Shown in pieces: positions 36,704-46,755 of a stretch of 64,000 nucleotides of DNA. The stretch is from Brachybacterium avium (GTDB taxonomy: Bacteria; Actinomycetota; Actinomycetes; Actinomycetales; Dermabacteraceae). The stretch spans positions 1,984,001-2,048,000 of the forward strand of contig NZ_CP022316.1 in the NCBI RefSeq assembly GCF_002216795.1, in the 5' to 3' direction. A program made the translations under genes and the position numbers. Within the stretch, counting starts at the first letter, position 1; each line of letters starts with the position of its first letter. Under the pieces are notes generated by a model, which was not told the DNA's origin, did not search any database, and saw only the letters and a list, made by a program, of their open reading frames with translations.

Positions 36704-39700
36704 TCAGGCCGGCACGGCCTCGTCTCCCAGCGGTCCGGCGGCCATGGCCCGGCGATGCGCGGACAGGGCGCCGGCCAGGCCGAGCGCGAGACCGAGCACG
36801 AGCCAGCCGAGCAGCCAGGTCAGGTCGCCGGAGGGGTCGATCCAACCGCCGCCGATCGCGCCGCGGAAGGCGTCCACGGCGTGGGTCATCGGCAGGTACG
36901 GATGGATCACCTGGAAGAACCGCGGCAGGGTCGAGACCGGGTAGGTGCCGCCGGCACCGGAGATCTGCAGGGCGATCAGCACCAGCGCGACGAACTTCCC
37001 CACCGGCCCGAACAGGGCTCCGAAGCCGTGGTTCAGGGCCACGAACACCATCGAGGTCAGGGCGGCGAGCCCCATCATCAGCGGCAGGTCGTCCATCGTC
37101 ACGCCCACCAGCCAGTGCAGAGCGCCCACCGCGATGACCGTCTGGACCAGGCCCAGCAGCAGGGCGGGCGCCAGACCGCCGGCCAGCAGGCCGACGGGTC
37201 CCGCGCCGGCCGCGGCGGCCCGGGAGGAGAACGGCGGCATCATCAGGAAGATCGCCATGCCGCCCACCCACAGGCTGATGGCGAGGAACAGCGGGGCCAG
37301 GCCCTCCCCGAAGCGGCCCAGATCGTGGGCGCGCTCGAAGCTCATCTGCACCGGCTCCGCGGCGGTCTCCGAGAGCGCATCGCTCTCGTCATCGCTGTAG
37401 GCCGGCACATCGTCCTGCGACTCCGCGAGCCCGTCATGCAGCTCCTGGGAGCCGTCGGCGAGCTCGCCCGCCCCGTCATCGAGCGCGACCGCACCCTCGG
37501 CCAGCTGGTTCGCGCCGTCGTCGACCCGCCGCGCGCCGTCCTCCAGCTGCGTGGCGCCGTCCTCGAGCTGTCCGGCCCCGTCGGCGAGCCGGCGCGCACC
37601 GGCATCGGCCTCCGCGGTCCCCTCGGCCAGCTGCTGGGAGCCGTCGACGAGCTGACCGGTGCCGTTGGACAGTTCCTCGGCGCCGTCCCGGGCGGTGCCC
37701 ACCCCGTCCGTATAGCGGGTGACGCCGTCGGAGAGGGTCTGCGCCCCCTCGCTCGCGGTGCCGCTCGCATCGGCGAGCTCGGAGGCGCCCGAGGACACCC
37801 GCTGGGCACCGGAGTTCAGGCGATGGATGTCCTGCGCGCCCTGCTCGAGGGTCGAGTAGGCCTCGGGGAGGGCCTCCGCCGCGGTGCGGGCCTGCTCGGC
37901 CAGGTCCGCGGCGAGATCTGAGGCGCTGGTGCCCGGCTCGGGGGAGGGAGCATCCGTGACGGCGTCGTCGCGCAGGGTGGTGAGGTCCTGCTCGAGGGTC
38001 GAGGCGCTCTCGGCGAGGTCACCGGTGCTCTCGGCGAGCGAGGAGGTCCGCTCGGCGAGGCCCGAGGTGGTCTCGGAGAGCCCCTCGAGGTAGGGGACCA
38101 TCGACTCGGCGGACTCGGTCATGCCCGCGGCGGTATCGGCGATGTCGGTGGATTGCTCGGCCGCGGTGCCCGTGGCCTCCTGGGTCGCGTCCGCATCGGT
38201 GGAGGCCTGCTCGGCGTCGCCGCGCACCTGGGAGGAGGTGCTCGAGGTGGTCGCGAGCTCCTCGCAGAAGGAGGCTTCGGCGCCGGAGTCCTCGCAGCGC
38301 GCAGCGAGGTCATCGACCTGCTCGGTGTATCCGCGCACCCCTTCCTCGCTGGTGGTGGCGCTCCCGGAGGCGGTGGTGGCGGCCTGGTCCGCGGTCTGGA
38401 CGTCCTCGTCCAGCTCGGTGGCGTCCTCGCCGATCGTGGAGGCGCCGTCCCGCAGGCGGCGCGCGTCCTCGGTGCGGTCGGTGGTGTCCTGGGCGAGATC
38501 CTGTGCGGCCTCGTCCACCCCGCTGACGGTCTCGTCGAGGGTCGTGGTGGTCTCGGAGACGGTGCCGGCGACGGCCACCGGGTCGGCGAGCTGACCCGGC
38601 AGGTCCGCGGCGACGCCCTCGAGCGTGTCGATCGCGGTGATCAGGTCCTCGCTGACGCGCTGGACGCCCTCGGAGCTCACCCCGAGGTCGTCGGCGCGCT
38701 GCTGCGCGGCGGTGACCGTCTCGTCGAGCTGCTGGGTGCCCTCGGCGACCTGCCCGGCACCGTCGGCCAGGGTGCCCGCCCCGGTGGCGAGCTCCGAGGT
38801 GCCGCTGGCGAGCCGGTCGGCACCGCTGCGCAGCGGGCGCCCGTTCTCGTCGAGGGTCACCAGACCCGTGCTGAGCTCCTGGGCGCCGGCATCGAGCCTC
38901 GCCGTGCCGTCCCGCAGGGTGACCGCCCCGCTGCTGAGCTGGTCCAGGCCCACCACCAGGTCGAGGCTGCCGGAGTGCAGGGTGGACGCGCCCTCGGCCA
39001 GCTCCGCGCTGCCCTTCGTCAGCTGGCCCGTGCCGTCGGTCAGCTCGGCGCTGCCGTCGACCAGATCGCCGGTGCCGTCGTGCAGCGTGGTGGCGCCGTC
39101 CGAGAGCTCGCCGGCGCCGTCGACGGCGTCGCCGATGCCGTCGTGGATGGTCGTGAAGCCCACGTAGATCTGGTCCAGGTACTGCTCCAGCACGCTCGCG
39201 CGCAGCGAATCCGTCAGCGCCGTCCCCACGGACTTGGTGAAGTTGCCGCCCACGTAGTTGACCGAGTCGTTGGTGGTCACGGTGAGCAGGGCGGGTGCGA
39301 CCTCCTCGACGTCCCCGCCGAGGGAGGCGACGTTCCCGGAGAAGTCCGACGGGATCTCGACGGTCGCGCCATAGGTGCCGTCGGCGAGTCCGCGCTCGGC
39401 CTCGCCCGGGGAGACCTCCACGAAGTGGTAGGCCGAGTCCTTGTCCAGGTCCAGCAGCGTGTCGGTGAACTCGGCGCCGACGTCCAGGGTGGTCTCCTCG
39501 CCGTCCGGGGAGGTGGCGATGGCGCCCTCGTCCTCATTCACCACGGCGGCGGTGACCTGGTCGAGGTTGTTGCTCGGGTCGAGGAACGACCAGGTCATGT
39601 TGCCGGAGTAGATCAGCGGGACTAGGGCGAGGCCGGTCACGAACAGTGCCGCGATCGGCTTCTTCCACTCCCCGGGCAGCAGCGCGAGCGAACCGCGGCC

Positions 39701-39841
39701 GACGGCGGAGAGCCCGCGGCCCGTTGCTCCGAGGGCGCGGGAGAGCGCGCCGGCTACGGCACGGGCGGCCGACGCGGCCGCATCGCGAGCCGTCCCGAGC
39801 AGGGTGGTGAGGGCGGTGAGGAGTGCACGAAGTGAGGACAT
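36704..39841 (-). CDS. YhgE/Pip-domain membrane protein with heptad-like repeats
   Basis: A 1045-aa protein. One N-terminal membrane helix (ALFVTGLALVPLIYSGNM) opens the YhgE/Pip domain. About 600 residues of extracytoplasmic repeats follow, of the form LxDGAxxLxxG (DGTGQLTKGSAELAEGAS, ADGAGQLEDGATQLEDGA), predicted long helices or a rod. The C-terminal domain has about five membrane helices and the Pip end (GGTYPVSTLPRFFQVIHPYL). Related proteins include phage-infection protein and ESX-linked accessory proteins; the role here is unknown. ATG at 39841 is used; GTG at 39853 is an alternative. Two operator-like palindromes cover the start region. Confidence 0.88.
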   Translation of the reverse strand: MSSLRALLTALTTLLGTARDAAASAARAVAGALSRALGATGRGLSAVGRGSLALLPGEWKKPIAALFVTGLALVPLIYSGNMTWSFLDPSNNLDQVTAAVVNEDEGAIATSPDGEETTLDVGAEFTDTLLDLDKDSAYHFVEVSPGEAERGLADGTYGATVEIPSDFSGNVASLGGDVEEVAPALLTVTTNDSVNYVGGNFTKSVGTALTDSLRASVLEQYLDQIYVGFTTIHDGIGDAVDGAGELSDGATTLHDGTGDLVDGSAELTDGTGQLTKGSAELAEGASTLHSGSLDLVVGLDQLSSGAVTLRDGTARLDAGAQELSTGLVTLDENGRPLRSGADRLASGTSELATGAGTLADGAGQVAEGTQQLDETVTAAQQRADDLGVSSEGVQRVSEDLITAIDTLEGVAADLPGQLADPVAVAGTVSETTTTLDETVSGVDEAAQDLAQDTTDRTEDARRLRDGASTIGEDATELDEDVQTADQAATTASGSATTSEEGVRGYTEQVDDLAARCEDSGAEASFCEELATTSSTSSQVRGDAEQASTDADATQEATGTAAEQSTDIADTAAGMTESAESMVPYLEGLSETTSGLAERTSSLAESTGDLAESASTLEQDLTTLRDDAVTDAPSPEPGTSASDLAADLAEQARTAAEALPEAYSTLEQGAQDIHRLNSGAQRVSSGASELADASGTASEGAQTLSDGVTRYTDGVGTARDGAEELSNGTGQLVDGSQQLAEGTAEADAGARRLADGAGQLEDGATQLEDGARRVDDGANQLAEGAVALDDGAGELADGSQELHDGLAESQDDVPAYSDDESDALSETAAEPVQMSFERAHDLGRFGEGLAPLFLAISLWVGGMAIFLMMPPFSSRAAAAGAGPVGLLAGGLAPALLLGLVQTVIAVGALHWLVGVTMDDLPLMMGLAALTSMVFVALNHGFGALFGPVGKFVALVLIALQISGAGGTYPVSTLPRFFQVIHPYLPMTHAVDAFRGAIGGGWIDPSGDLTWLLGWLVLGLALGLAGALSAHRRAMAAGPLGDEAVPA

Positions 39842-39852
39842 CACGCGGGACA

Positions 39853-39896
39853 CGATACATCCGTGTATCGAGACTTGTTACTGAATGGTAATAAGT
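39853..39896. promoter_or_regulatory. Two adjacent operator-like palindromes at the yhgE-like promoter
   Basis: A perfect palindrome CGATACA-TCCG-TGTATCG at 39853-39870, then ACTTGTTAC-N6-GTAATAAGT (one mismatch in nine) at 39873-39896. They lie just upstream of, and overlapping, the alternative start. Size and shape fit TetR-family operators; YhgE/Pip genes are often next to TetR genes, but none is in the window. Confidence 0.55.
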
Positions 39897-39954
39897 GTGG
39901 TGCGGCAGACGTGCAAGGCAGCGGTGCGCCGCGTCCGGTCCGTCCCCGGAGGCC

Positions 39955-40874
39955 TCAGTCCGGGAGGTCGACCGTCCACGGATGTCGCGGCAGATCTGCT
40001 GGGTCCCAGCGCTCGAGCACGTCGCTAGCGCTGCGGCAGCCGGTGAGCCCCAGCGAGCTCCCGATCCTCTCGAGGACCGCTGCCGCGCTCTCCCCGCGCT
40101 CGAGCCGGTCCCGCAGCGTCACCGCACCATCGCGCTTGGCCAGACGGGTGCCCGCAGGGTTCACCGCGAGCGGCACGTGCGCGTACCCGGGCTCGGGCAG
40201 GCCCAGCAGATGCGCCAGGTGGGCCTGCCGGGGCGCGGAGCTGAGCAGGTCGTCGGCCCGCACCACCTGATCCACCCCGGCGGCCGCATCGTCGACGACC
40301 ACGGCGAGGTTGTAGGCGACCACCCCGTCCCCGCGCCGCAGCACCAGGTCATCGACGGTGCCGCTCACCTTTCCGGCCCAGCGGTCGTGGACCTGCCAGC
40401 TCGGGACCTCGGCGCGCAGCCGGAGCGCGGGCTCGCGTCCCAGCTCCCGCATCCGCTGCCGTCCCTGTTCCCGGGCGGCGGGGGAGAGGTCACGGCAGGT
40501 GCCGGGGTAGGCGCCGGGCGGGGCATGAGGGGCGCTGGGCGCGTCGAGGATCTCCCGCCGCGTGCAGCAGCACTCGTACACCCTGCCCTGTGCGCTCAGC
40601 GCCCGGATCGCGGCGGTGTAGGCGTCCCCCGCGCGGACTGGCGGACCACCTCGCCGTCCCAGTCCAGCCCCAGTGCGGTGAGATCCTCGAGCTGACGCTG
40701 CTCGGCGCCCTCGCGCACCCGGTCCAGGTCCTCGATCCGCAGGTGGAAGGCGCGTCCGCTGCGCCGGGCCAGCACCCAGGCGAGGATCGCGGTGCGCAGG
40801 TTCCCCAGGTGCAGGTCGCCGCTGGGAGAGGGGGCGTAGCGGCCGGCACCGCTGAAGGCAGTCGCAGCAGGCAT
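39955..40874 (-). CDS. gluQ: Glutamyl-Q tRNA(Asp) synthetase (apparent frameshift at 40626-40630)
   Basis: A truncated GluRS paralogue that attaches glutamate to queuosine of tRNA(Asp). It has the HIGH-like motif in [31 protein letters not shown] and the zinc-site cysteines in [10 protein letters not shown] and PGTCRDLS. It lacks the anticodon-binding domain, as expected. The frame breaks in the C run 40626-40630; one added base restores [20 protein letters not shown] and gives 306 aa, normal for the family. The late motif near [22 protein letters not shown] supports assignment. Confidence 0.9.
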
Positions 40875-40884
40875 GCGGCTCAGT

Positions 40885-41492
40885 CTAGGAACCCGCCAGC
40901 ACCAGCAGCACATCGCCGCCGCGACCGCCGGGCACCGGGCGCTCCGGCGGCGCCGGGACGAAACCGAGGCGCAAGGCCAGTGCAAGCGAGGCCCGGTTGG
41001 CCAGGGCGGTCACCGCGATGATCTCGGCTCCGCCGTCACCGTCACCGTCGCCGTCGCGCCCGCCGAGCTGCGGATGCGCGAGCACCGCGCGCATCGCCTC
41101 GGTCGCCACCCCGCGCCCCGTCGCGGCGGGGGAGAGCCGCCAATAGGCGCTGAGCGCCGGGCGATCCGCGGTGGTCAGCGGGGTGAGGCCGACGACGCCG
41201 AGCAGTCCCTGCGGCAACGGTGCGGACCCGGGCGGAGGGCCATCTCCCGCAATCTCGTGAGCTGGCCGGTGCGCGCGGATCGACAGGTAGCCCAGCCCGT
41301 GCTCGGCCCAGCTCTCGCGCCACCTCCCGAGCACCCAGCGCATCTGGGCACGATCGGACAGCGGCTCGGTGAGGTCCTCGGCGAAGGCGCCCGGATCCGC
41401 ATGCAGGGCCAGCAGCTCTTCGAGCTCGTGCCCGCGACCGGGGTCAGGCGCAACCGGGCGGTGGTGAGCACGGGCTGATCGGGCCTGGGCAT
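40885..41492 (-). CDS. GNAT-family N-acetyltransferase (apparent frameshift at 41431-41433)
   Basis: An RimJ/RimL-like acetyltransferase: [13 protein letters not shown] at the start, then RMRWVLG-type region, [20 protein letters not shown] (acetyl-CoA loop) and [16 protein letters not shown]. The frame breaks at the CCC run 41431-41433; one added base restores [20 protein letters not shown] and yields 202 aa. The start is uncertain: ATG at 41492 lies only 3 nt after a strong hairpin, leaving no room for a ribosome-binding site; GTG at 41471 is an alternative. It ends 10 bp before the gluQ start. Confidence 0.75.
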
Positions 41493-41495
41493 GAC

Positions 41496-41540
41496 GACGG
41501 CGCGGTGATCCTCGCCCGAAGGCGGGGTCACCGCGCCGTC
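41496..41540 (-). terminator. Terminator hairpin after the 255-aa membrane-anchored protein gene
   Basis: A 13-bp perfect outer stem (GACGGCGCGGTGA with TCACCGCGCCGTC) plus an inner CGCC/GGCG stem and CGAA loop. It follows the stop at 41578 by 37 nt and abuts the next gene's start. Confidence 0.75.
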
Positions 41541-41577
41541 ATGCACGGAATTATCCGGCGAGCGCCGAGGCGGACGC

Positions 41578-42345
41578 TCAGGCGTCGCCGCGGTGGCTGC
41601 CGCGCTTGTCGTCCTCGGACGCCTCGGGATCCGAGTCGACCTTGACCTCCTTGGGCTCCACGTCGGAGGCGCGGTCCTCACCCTTCAGGGCCGAGGCCAC
41701 GTCACCCGCGTCGGCCGAGCCGACGGTGTCCGAGACGGTCGAGGAGTCGGACTCGTCGGCGGCGGAGGCCGGGTAGTGAGCGCGCGCGAAGTCCGCGGGC
41801 GGGGCCCACGGATCCTCCACCGGGCGGGTCTTCTGCCAGGCGATGTAGCCGGCAGCGGCACCCGCGGCGGCCAGGCCCAGCACGAGCAGCACCTTGCCGG
41901 CGCGGCCCTTCTTCTTCGGCTTCGTCGGCTCGAGGACCGCGGAGCGGATGTCGTCCTGGCCCTTGTCGAGCTCCTGGCGAGCCGCGTCGACGGCGGCCTT
42001 CAGCACGGTGCCGGAGGTCTCCACCGTCTTGCGGGCGCGCGGGAGGTAGTCCTCCTGCACGTCATGGCGGAGCTTGTCGGCGCGGGGGCCGAGGTTGGCC
42101 GAGAGCTTGTCGGACTGCTCGCGCAGACGCTGCTGCGCCTCGGGAGCGTACTGGCCGTACAGCTCGGTCGCGCGGGTGCGGGCCTCGCGAGCGCCTTCGG
42201 AGACCACGGGGCCGACCGTGGCGGCGAGCTTCTGCAGCTCCTCGACGGCCTTCTCGGCCCTCAGCGCGGTCGCGCCGGCGGCGTCGACGGTCTTCTCGGC
42301 CTGCTTCTTGGCCTTCTTGGTCTCCCGCTTGGTGGTCAGCGCCAT
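41578..42345 (-). CDS. Membrane-anchored coiled-coil protein of unknown function
   Basis: A 255-aa protein. The N-terminal half is Lys/Ala/Glu-rich and apolipoprotein- or coiled-coil-like (EAQQRLREQSDKLSANLGPR). A basic KPKKKGRAGK stretch leads into one membrane helix (VLLVLGLAAAGAAAGYIAW, residues ~170-188). The C-terminal tail is acidic and Ser/Asp-rich. Similar proteins occur widely in actinobacteria without known role. The ATG at 42345 has AAAGGGG upstream. Confidence 0.7.
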   Translation of the reverse strand: MALTTKRETKKAKKQAEKTVDAAGATALRAEKAVEELQKLAATVGPVVSEGAREARTRATELYGQYAPEAQQRLREQSDKLSANLGPRADKLRHDVQEDYLPRARKTVETSGTVLKAAVDAARQELDKGQDDIRSAVLEPTKPKKKGRAGKVLLVLGLAAAGAAAGYIAWQKTRPVEDPWAPPADFARAHYPASAADESDSSTVSDTVGSADAGDVASALKGEDRASDVEPKEVKVDSDPEASEDDKRGSHRGDA

Positions 42346-42531
42346 GGGAATCCCCTTTCGATCGAGTCCGTCGGGTCGGGCCGACGGTGGTCCCTGGGCC
42401 GTGGCAGGTGGACACTGCCATGGACCCGTGTGGCACAACTCTAACGCGAGCGGGTTCGAGGGCTCACAGCCGATGAGAAGGAACCCACGCCCGTCCGGTC
42501 GGTCAGGCCGCTCATATGCGAGGATGACGCC

Positions 42532-43068
42532 ATGTTCGCAACTCTTCACACCAACCATGGGGACATCCGCCTCGAGCTGTTCCCGAACCACGCGCCCAAG
42601 ACCGTCGAGAACTTCGTGGGTCTCGCCGAGGGCACCCGCGAGTTCTCCGATCCGGAGACCGGCGAGAAGGTCACCCGTCCGTTCTACGACGGCGTCATCT
42701 TCCACCGCATCATCGCCGGCTTCATGCTCCAGGGCGGCGACCCGCTGGGCACCGGCACCGGCGGCCCGGGCTACAACTTCGACGACGAGATCTCCGAGAA
42801 GAACTTCAACGAGCCCTACGTGCTCGCGATGGCCAACGCCGGCAAGCGCCGCAACGCGCTGACCGGCAAGCCCTCCGGCACCAACGGTTCGCAGTTCTTC
42901 ATCACCGTCGGCCCCACCCCGCACCTGCAGGGCAAGCACACCGTGTTCGGCGAGGTCGCCGACGAGGACTCCAAGAAGGTCGTCGACGCGATCGAGGCCG
43001 TCAAGACCGATATGCGCGATCGCCCCCTCGAGGACGTCGTCATCACCTCGGTGACCATCGAGAAGTGA
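42532..43068 (+). CDS. ppiA: Cyclophilin-type peptidyl-prolyl cis-trans isomerase
   Basis: A 178-aa cytoplasmic cyclophilin. Catalytic core motifs are FYDGVIFHRIIAGFMLQGGD, TNGSQFFITVGPTPHLQGKH and TVFGEV. In many actinobacteria this gene lies near the chromosome origin, close to a rhomboid gene, as here. The ATG at 42532 follows GAGGATGACGCC, either a weak ribosome site or a -10 box of a leaderless mRNA. Confidence 0.94.
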   Translation: MFATLHTNHGDIRLELFPNHAPKTVENFVGLAEGTREFSDPETGEKVTRPFYDGVIFHRIIAGFMLQGGDPLGTGTGGPGYNFDDEISEKNFNEPYVLAMANAGKRRNALTGKPSGTNGSQFFITVGPTPHLQGKHTVFGEVADEDSKKVVDAIEAVKTDMRDRPLEDVVITSVTIEK

Positions 43069-43260
43069 CCCTCGAGCGCTCGTGAGCGCTCATCGACCTG
43101 GAGCGCCGTCGGCGCCCCTGCAGTACCGGCCTCGGCCGGCTGCGGAGGCACCGGCGGCGCTCCTGCGTCTGCCCGGGGTGCCCGTGCGTGCGGCGGCAGC
43201 TGCGTCGACGCTCGTGGCCGCAGTGCGGGCGCCTGCGGCAGCGCCCGTACCCGAGCCGGC
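43069..43260. other. Convergent gap with hairpin-forming DNA
   Basis: This 192-bp GC-rich stretch between ppiA and the convergent lipoprotein gene holds short hairpins, for example GAGCGCC with GGCGCCC shortly after the ppiA stop and GGGCGC/GCGCCC near its right end. They are plausible terminators for both genes. No convincing coding frame is seen. Confidence 0.5.
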
Positions 43261-44466
43261 TCAGGCGAAGGTCAGCGTGGCGGTGACCGGCTCCTCGACC
43301 TGCTCGAAGTCCCGATCCAGTACCTGGCCGAAGCGCGGCATGATCTTCACGGTCGCGGTGTCCAGATCCGCGGGGATGGTGAAGGTGGCGATGGGCTGCC
43401 TGTGCGAGCTGCCGAACATCGTCGACTGGTCCTGGGCGGGCCGCAGCTCGGTGCCGTCGGGCAGCTCCAGCATCACTTCGGTGTGCTCCTTGACGTTCGC
43501 GGAGAAGTCGCGGTCCCAGACCAGTGGGATCACCAGGTGGATCTCGTCCTCGCGGGCCCAGCCCAGGTTGCCTCCGTACCCCAGGCTCGTCTTCACGAAC
43601 GGCGAGAGGTACGCCTCCTCGACCGTGCCGTGCAGGGACATGTAGTCACTGCCGAAGCCGTCCGGGACCTTCGTGTCGATGCTGCCGGCCTCGGAGACCT
43701 GCACCTCGAGGCCGCCGGAGTACATCCGCGGCGCGGGGGTGGCGACGATCGTGCCGTCGACCAGGGAGATCTCCTGCACCCCGTCACCGATCTCGGCACG
43801 GAGGGTCACGGCATCCGCGGCGGGGGAGGCGTCGACGATCGCGAGCACGGTCCCGCGGCGCTCCGCGTCCCCCTCGTCGGCGCTGTCCAGGCGGATGTCG
43901 TTGTTCCTCAGATGGGTGATGTGCATTTCGGTGAGGACGTGTCGTGGTGCTGGAGTCCAGTCCGGGTCGGTCGATTCCCAGGAGGTGAGCAGGAACTTCT
44001 TCAGCTCGCCGGGCAGCAGGGTGGTGGCGGCCGGCACCTCGTCGAAGCGGTCGGCGCCGTCGGGAAGAGGGGCCTCCTCGCCGGTCAGGGCGGTGAACTG
44101 CTCCGCGGTGAGGCTGTCGAGCAGGGTCGTGGCCGTCACGGTGACCTGGGCGTAGGGCTGGATCAGCGTCTCGGAGCCCTCCATGCGCTGCATCAGTCCA
44201 CCGGCGACGACCTCGTCGGTCACCTCGACGGTGGTCAGATCGAGGGTGGCGGAGGTCGCCGGATCAGCGGCAGGCTTCTCGGAGCCGTCCTTCACGTCGT
44301 CGGAGCCGCTCTCCGCGTCACCGGCGCCGGTGTCCTGTGAGCTCTCGTCCGCGCTGCCGGTCGGGAGCAGACCGCAGCCGGCCAGCAGCAGGGCGGGCCC
44401 GGCGAGCAGCACGCCGCGGCGGGCGAGGTCGGGGGGCGGGGCGAGGGGCAGGCGTCGGGGCGTCAT
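43261..44466 (-). CDS. Lipoprotein of unknown function
   Basis: A 401-aa exported protein. The signal ends with the lipobox LLLAGCG (Cys at residue ~31), followed by a Ser/Asp/Glu-rich linker of about 40 residues and a beta-rich body without a domain I recognise. Segments such as YAQVTVTATTLLDSLTAEQF and VKEHTEVMLELPDGTELRPA suggest immunoglobulin-like sheets. It is downstream of the MMPL gene but separated by a strong terminator, so probably its own unit. Confidence 0.75.
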   Translation of the reverse strand: MTPRRLPLAPPPDLARRGVLLAGPALLLAGCGLLPTGSADESSQDTGAGDAESGSDDVKDGSEKPAADPATSATLDLTTVEVTDEVVAGGLMQRMEGSETLIQPYAQVTVTATTLLDSLTAEQFTALTGEEAPLPDGADRFDEVPAATTLLPGELKKFLLTSWESTDPDWTPAPRHVLTEMHITHLRNNDIRLDSADEGDAERRGTVLAIVDASPAADAVTLRAEIGDGVQEISLVDGTIVATPAPRMYSGGLEVQVSEAGSIDTKVPDGFGSDYMSLHGTVEEAYLSPFVKTSLGYGGNLGWAREDEIHLVIPLVWDRDFSANVKEHTEVMLELPDGTELRPAQDQSTMFGSSHRQPIATFTIPADLDTATVKIMPRFGQVLDRDFEQVEEPVTATLTFA

Positions 44467-44532
44467 GGAGTGCTCTCTTCGAGGGAGGGGACGCAGGCCA
44501 GGCTAGCTTTTCGACCCCTGTCGGCAAAATTC

Positions 44533-44578
44533 GATCGGGCGCAGTGGCGGAGAGATCACTCCGCCACTGCGCCCGATC
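44533..44578 (-). terminator. Intrinsic terminator of the MMPL gene
   Basis: A perfect 20-bp stem: GATCGGGCGCAGTGGCGGAG (44533-44552) and its exact complement (44559-44578) with a 6-nt loop. On the minus strand the stem is followed by GAATTTTGCC, giving a U-run. It is the best intrinsic terminator in the window. Confidence 0.92.
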
Positions 44579-44596
44579 ACCCTCGGGGCGAGCGTC

Positions 44597-46755
44597 TCAG
44601 CGCTGCACCGGATGGGACGGCCACCACATGCGGTCCCCGATCAGTGCGAACAGCGCCGGCACCAGCACCGTGCGCACCAGCAGGGTGTCCAGCAGCACGC
44701 CCAGGCCCACGATCAGGCCGAGCTGGCCGAGCACCACCAGGGGCAGCACCCCCAGCGCCGCGAACACCGCGGCGAGCACCACGCCCGCACTGGTGATGAC
44801 CACCCCGGTGGAGCCGACGGCCCGCACCATGCCCTTGGTGGTGCCGTGGGTCGCCGCCTCGTGGCGGGCGCGGTGGACCAGGAAGATCGTGTAATCCACG
44901 CCGAGGGCGACCAGGAACAGGAAGGCCAGCAGCGGCACCGTCACGTCCAGCGCCGGGATGTCGAGCAGCAGCCGGCCGGCCCACAGCCCCAGCCCGATCG
45001 CGGCGACCGAGCTGGCGACGTTCACGGTCAGCAGCACCAGCGGGGCGACGACCGCCCGCAGCAGCACCATCAGCACGATCAGCACCACGCCGAGGATCAT
45101 CGGCGCCACCACCAGCAGGTCACGGGTGGAATCGGCGCGCACATCCAGGGCGCTCGCCGTCGTGCCGCCCACCAGGGCGTCGGCCCCGGCCAGGGAGTGC
45201 AGGGCCGTACGCAGCCCCTCGGCCTCCTCGAATGCCACCGGGGACTCCGGCTCGGCGGTGCCGACGGCGGAGAGCACGGCCCAGCCGTCCGGCGTGGTGC
45301 CGGAGACGGAGGCGCGGTCGATGCCGGGCACCGATTCGGCGGTCTCGACAGCGGCGTCCGCAGCCGCCTCGCGCACCACGATCTGGTGCGGGGCGCTCTC
45401 GCCTGCGCCGTAGTGCTCGGCCATCGCGGCGAAACCGGTGGAGGATTCGTTGGCCGAGGCGAACTGCTCATCCTGCGAGAGCCCGACCCGGGTGCCGAGC
45501 AGACCGGTGGCCAGCACCGCCATCAGCAGCACCGAGACCACAGCGGCCACGAGGGGACGGCGGGTGACGGTGCGGGCGACGGCCGCGAAGGGCCCGTGCT
45601 CGGCGTCGTCGCGACGAGAGGCAGCGTTCGCAGCGGTCGCAGGCTTCGGCACGAAGGGCCAGAACACCCGGCGGCCGACCACGGCGAGCAGCGCGGTCAG
45701 GGGGAACAGCACGGCGAGCAGGGCCACCAGCAGGCCGGCTGCCGCGGCGATGCCGAGCCCGCGGGTGGCGGGCATGACCGCGGCCAGCAGTGTCATCAGC
45801 GCCAGCACCACGGTGACATTCGAGGCGATGATCGCCGGCGCCGTGCGGACCCAGGCGGTGGCCAATGCGGCGCGATGGTCTGTGCTGCGGTGCAGCTCCT
45901 CGCGGTAGCGGGAGATCAGCAGCAGGGCATAGTTCGTGCCCGCACCGAACACCAGCACGCTGATCACGCCCGCATCGAAGGCGAGGGAGAACTGTTCGCC
46001 GAGCATGGAGGTGAGCGCGCCGGCGGCGCCGTCCGCGAGGGCGACGATCGACAGCGGCACCAGCCACAGGATCGGGGAGCGGTAGGTCAGCAGCAGCAGC
46101 ACGGCCACCACGGCGATGGTCACCGCGAGCAGCGTGAAGTTCGCGCCGGAGAAGGCGCCCCGGATGTCGGAGCCGACGGCGGGGCCGCCGGTGACGGACA
46201 CGGTGAGGTTCTCGGGGCGGAGTCGTCGGCCGCGGCGCGCAGGTCCGTGATCATCGCGTCGATCGTGTCGTTGTCGGCCTCGGAGTCGACTGTGGTCATG
46301 ACCAGGTCGGCCTCGCCGTCCTCGGCGGGCATGGGCCCGATCGCCTCGCGCCCGGAGACCTCTGCGAGATCGGAGCGCAGGGTCTCGATCGCGGCGGTGT
46401 CCTCATCGGTCAGGGCCCCGCCGTCCTCGCGCGTGATCACGGCGAACACCGGCTGGTAGCGGTTGCCCTCCATGGTGTCGGCGATGGCCGCGGCGCGGGA
46501 GGACTCGGAGGTCTCCGGCAGCGCATCCATCCCGGCGGCGGGACCGGCGCCCCGCAGGCCACCGGCCATCGCCAGGAGCAGGCCGACGCACACCGCGAGC
46601 ATCACCCAGGCGGAGCGACGACCGGTGAGGGTGGCGGCGATCCGCTCGGCGACGCGGCCGACGACCCCGGTGGGGACGGCGGAGTCGGCCGGCGGCTCAG
46701 CACCGGCGGGGTCGCCGGGCCGAGGGCGGCGGGTGACGGGCGTGGGTGCAGACAC
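44597..46755 (-). CDS. MMPL/RND-family membrane transporter (apparent frameshift at 46214-46217)
   Basis: A 719-aa MMPL-type exporter (after repair). It has an N-terminal helix (AWVMLAVCVGLLLAMAGGL), a large extracytoplasmic domain, a first block of membrane helices (FTLLAVTIAVVAVLLLLTYR, FGAGTNYALLLISRYREELH), a second extracytoplasmic domain and a second block (FLVALGVDYTIFLVHRARHE). The two GxxxYxxxL/F-type Asp/Tyr motifs typical of MMPL proteins are present (GAGTNY, GVDYTI). The frame breaks at GGGG 46214-46217; one added base joins SAPENLTVSVTGG. GTG start at 46755 with AAGGAA. Lipid or drug export is the family role. Confidence 0.88.

Noticed and set aside
39863..40695. Open frames on the plus strand opposite gluQ
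   Set aside because: They shadow gluQ and begin inside the operator palindromes; no domain or ribosome-binding site.
43082..43645. Open frame of 187 aa after ppiA
   Set aside because: Pro/Arg/Ala-rich composition, overlaps the lipoprotein gene antisense, and no known domain.
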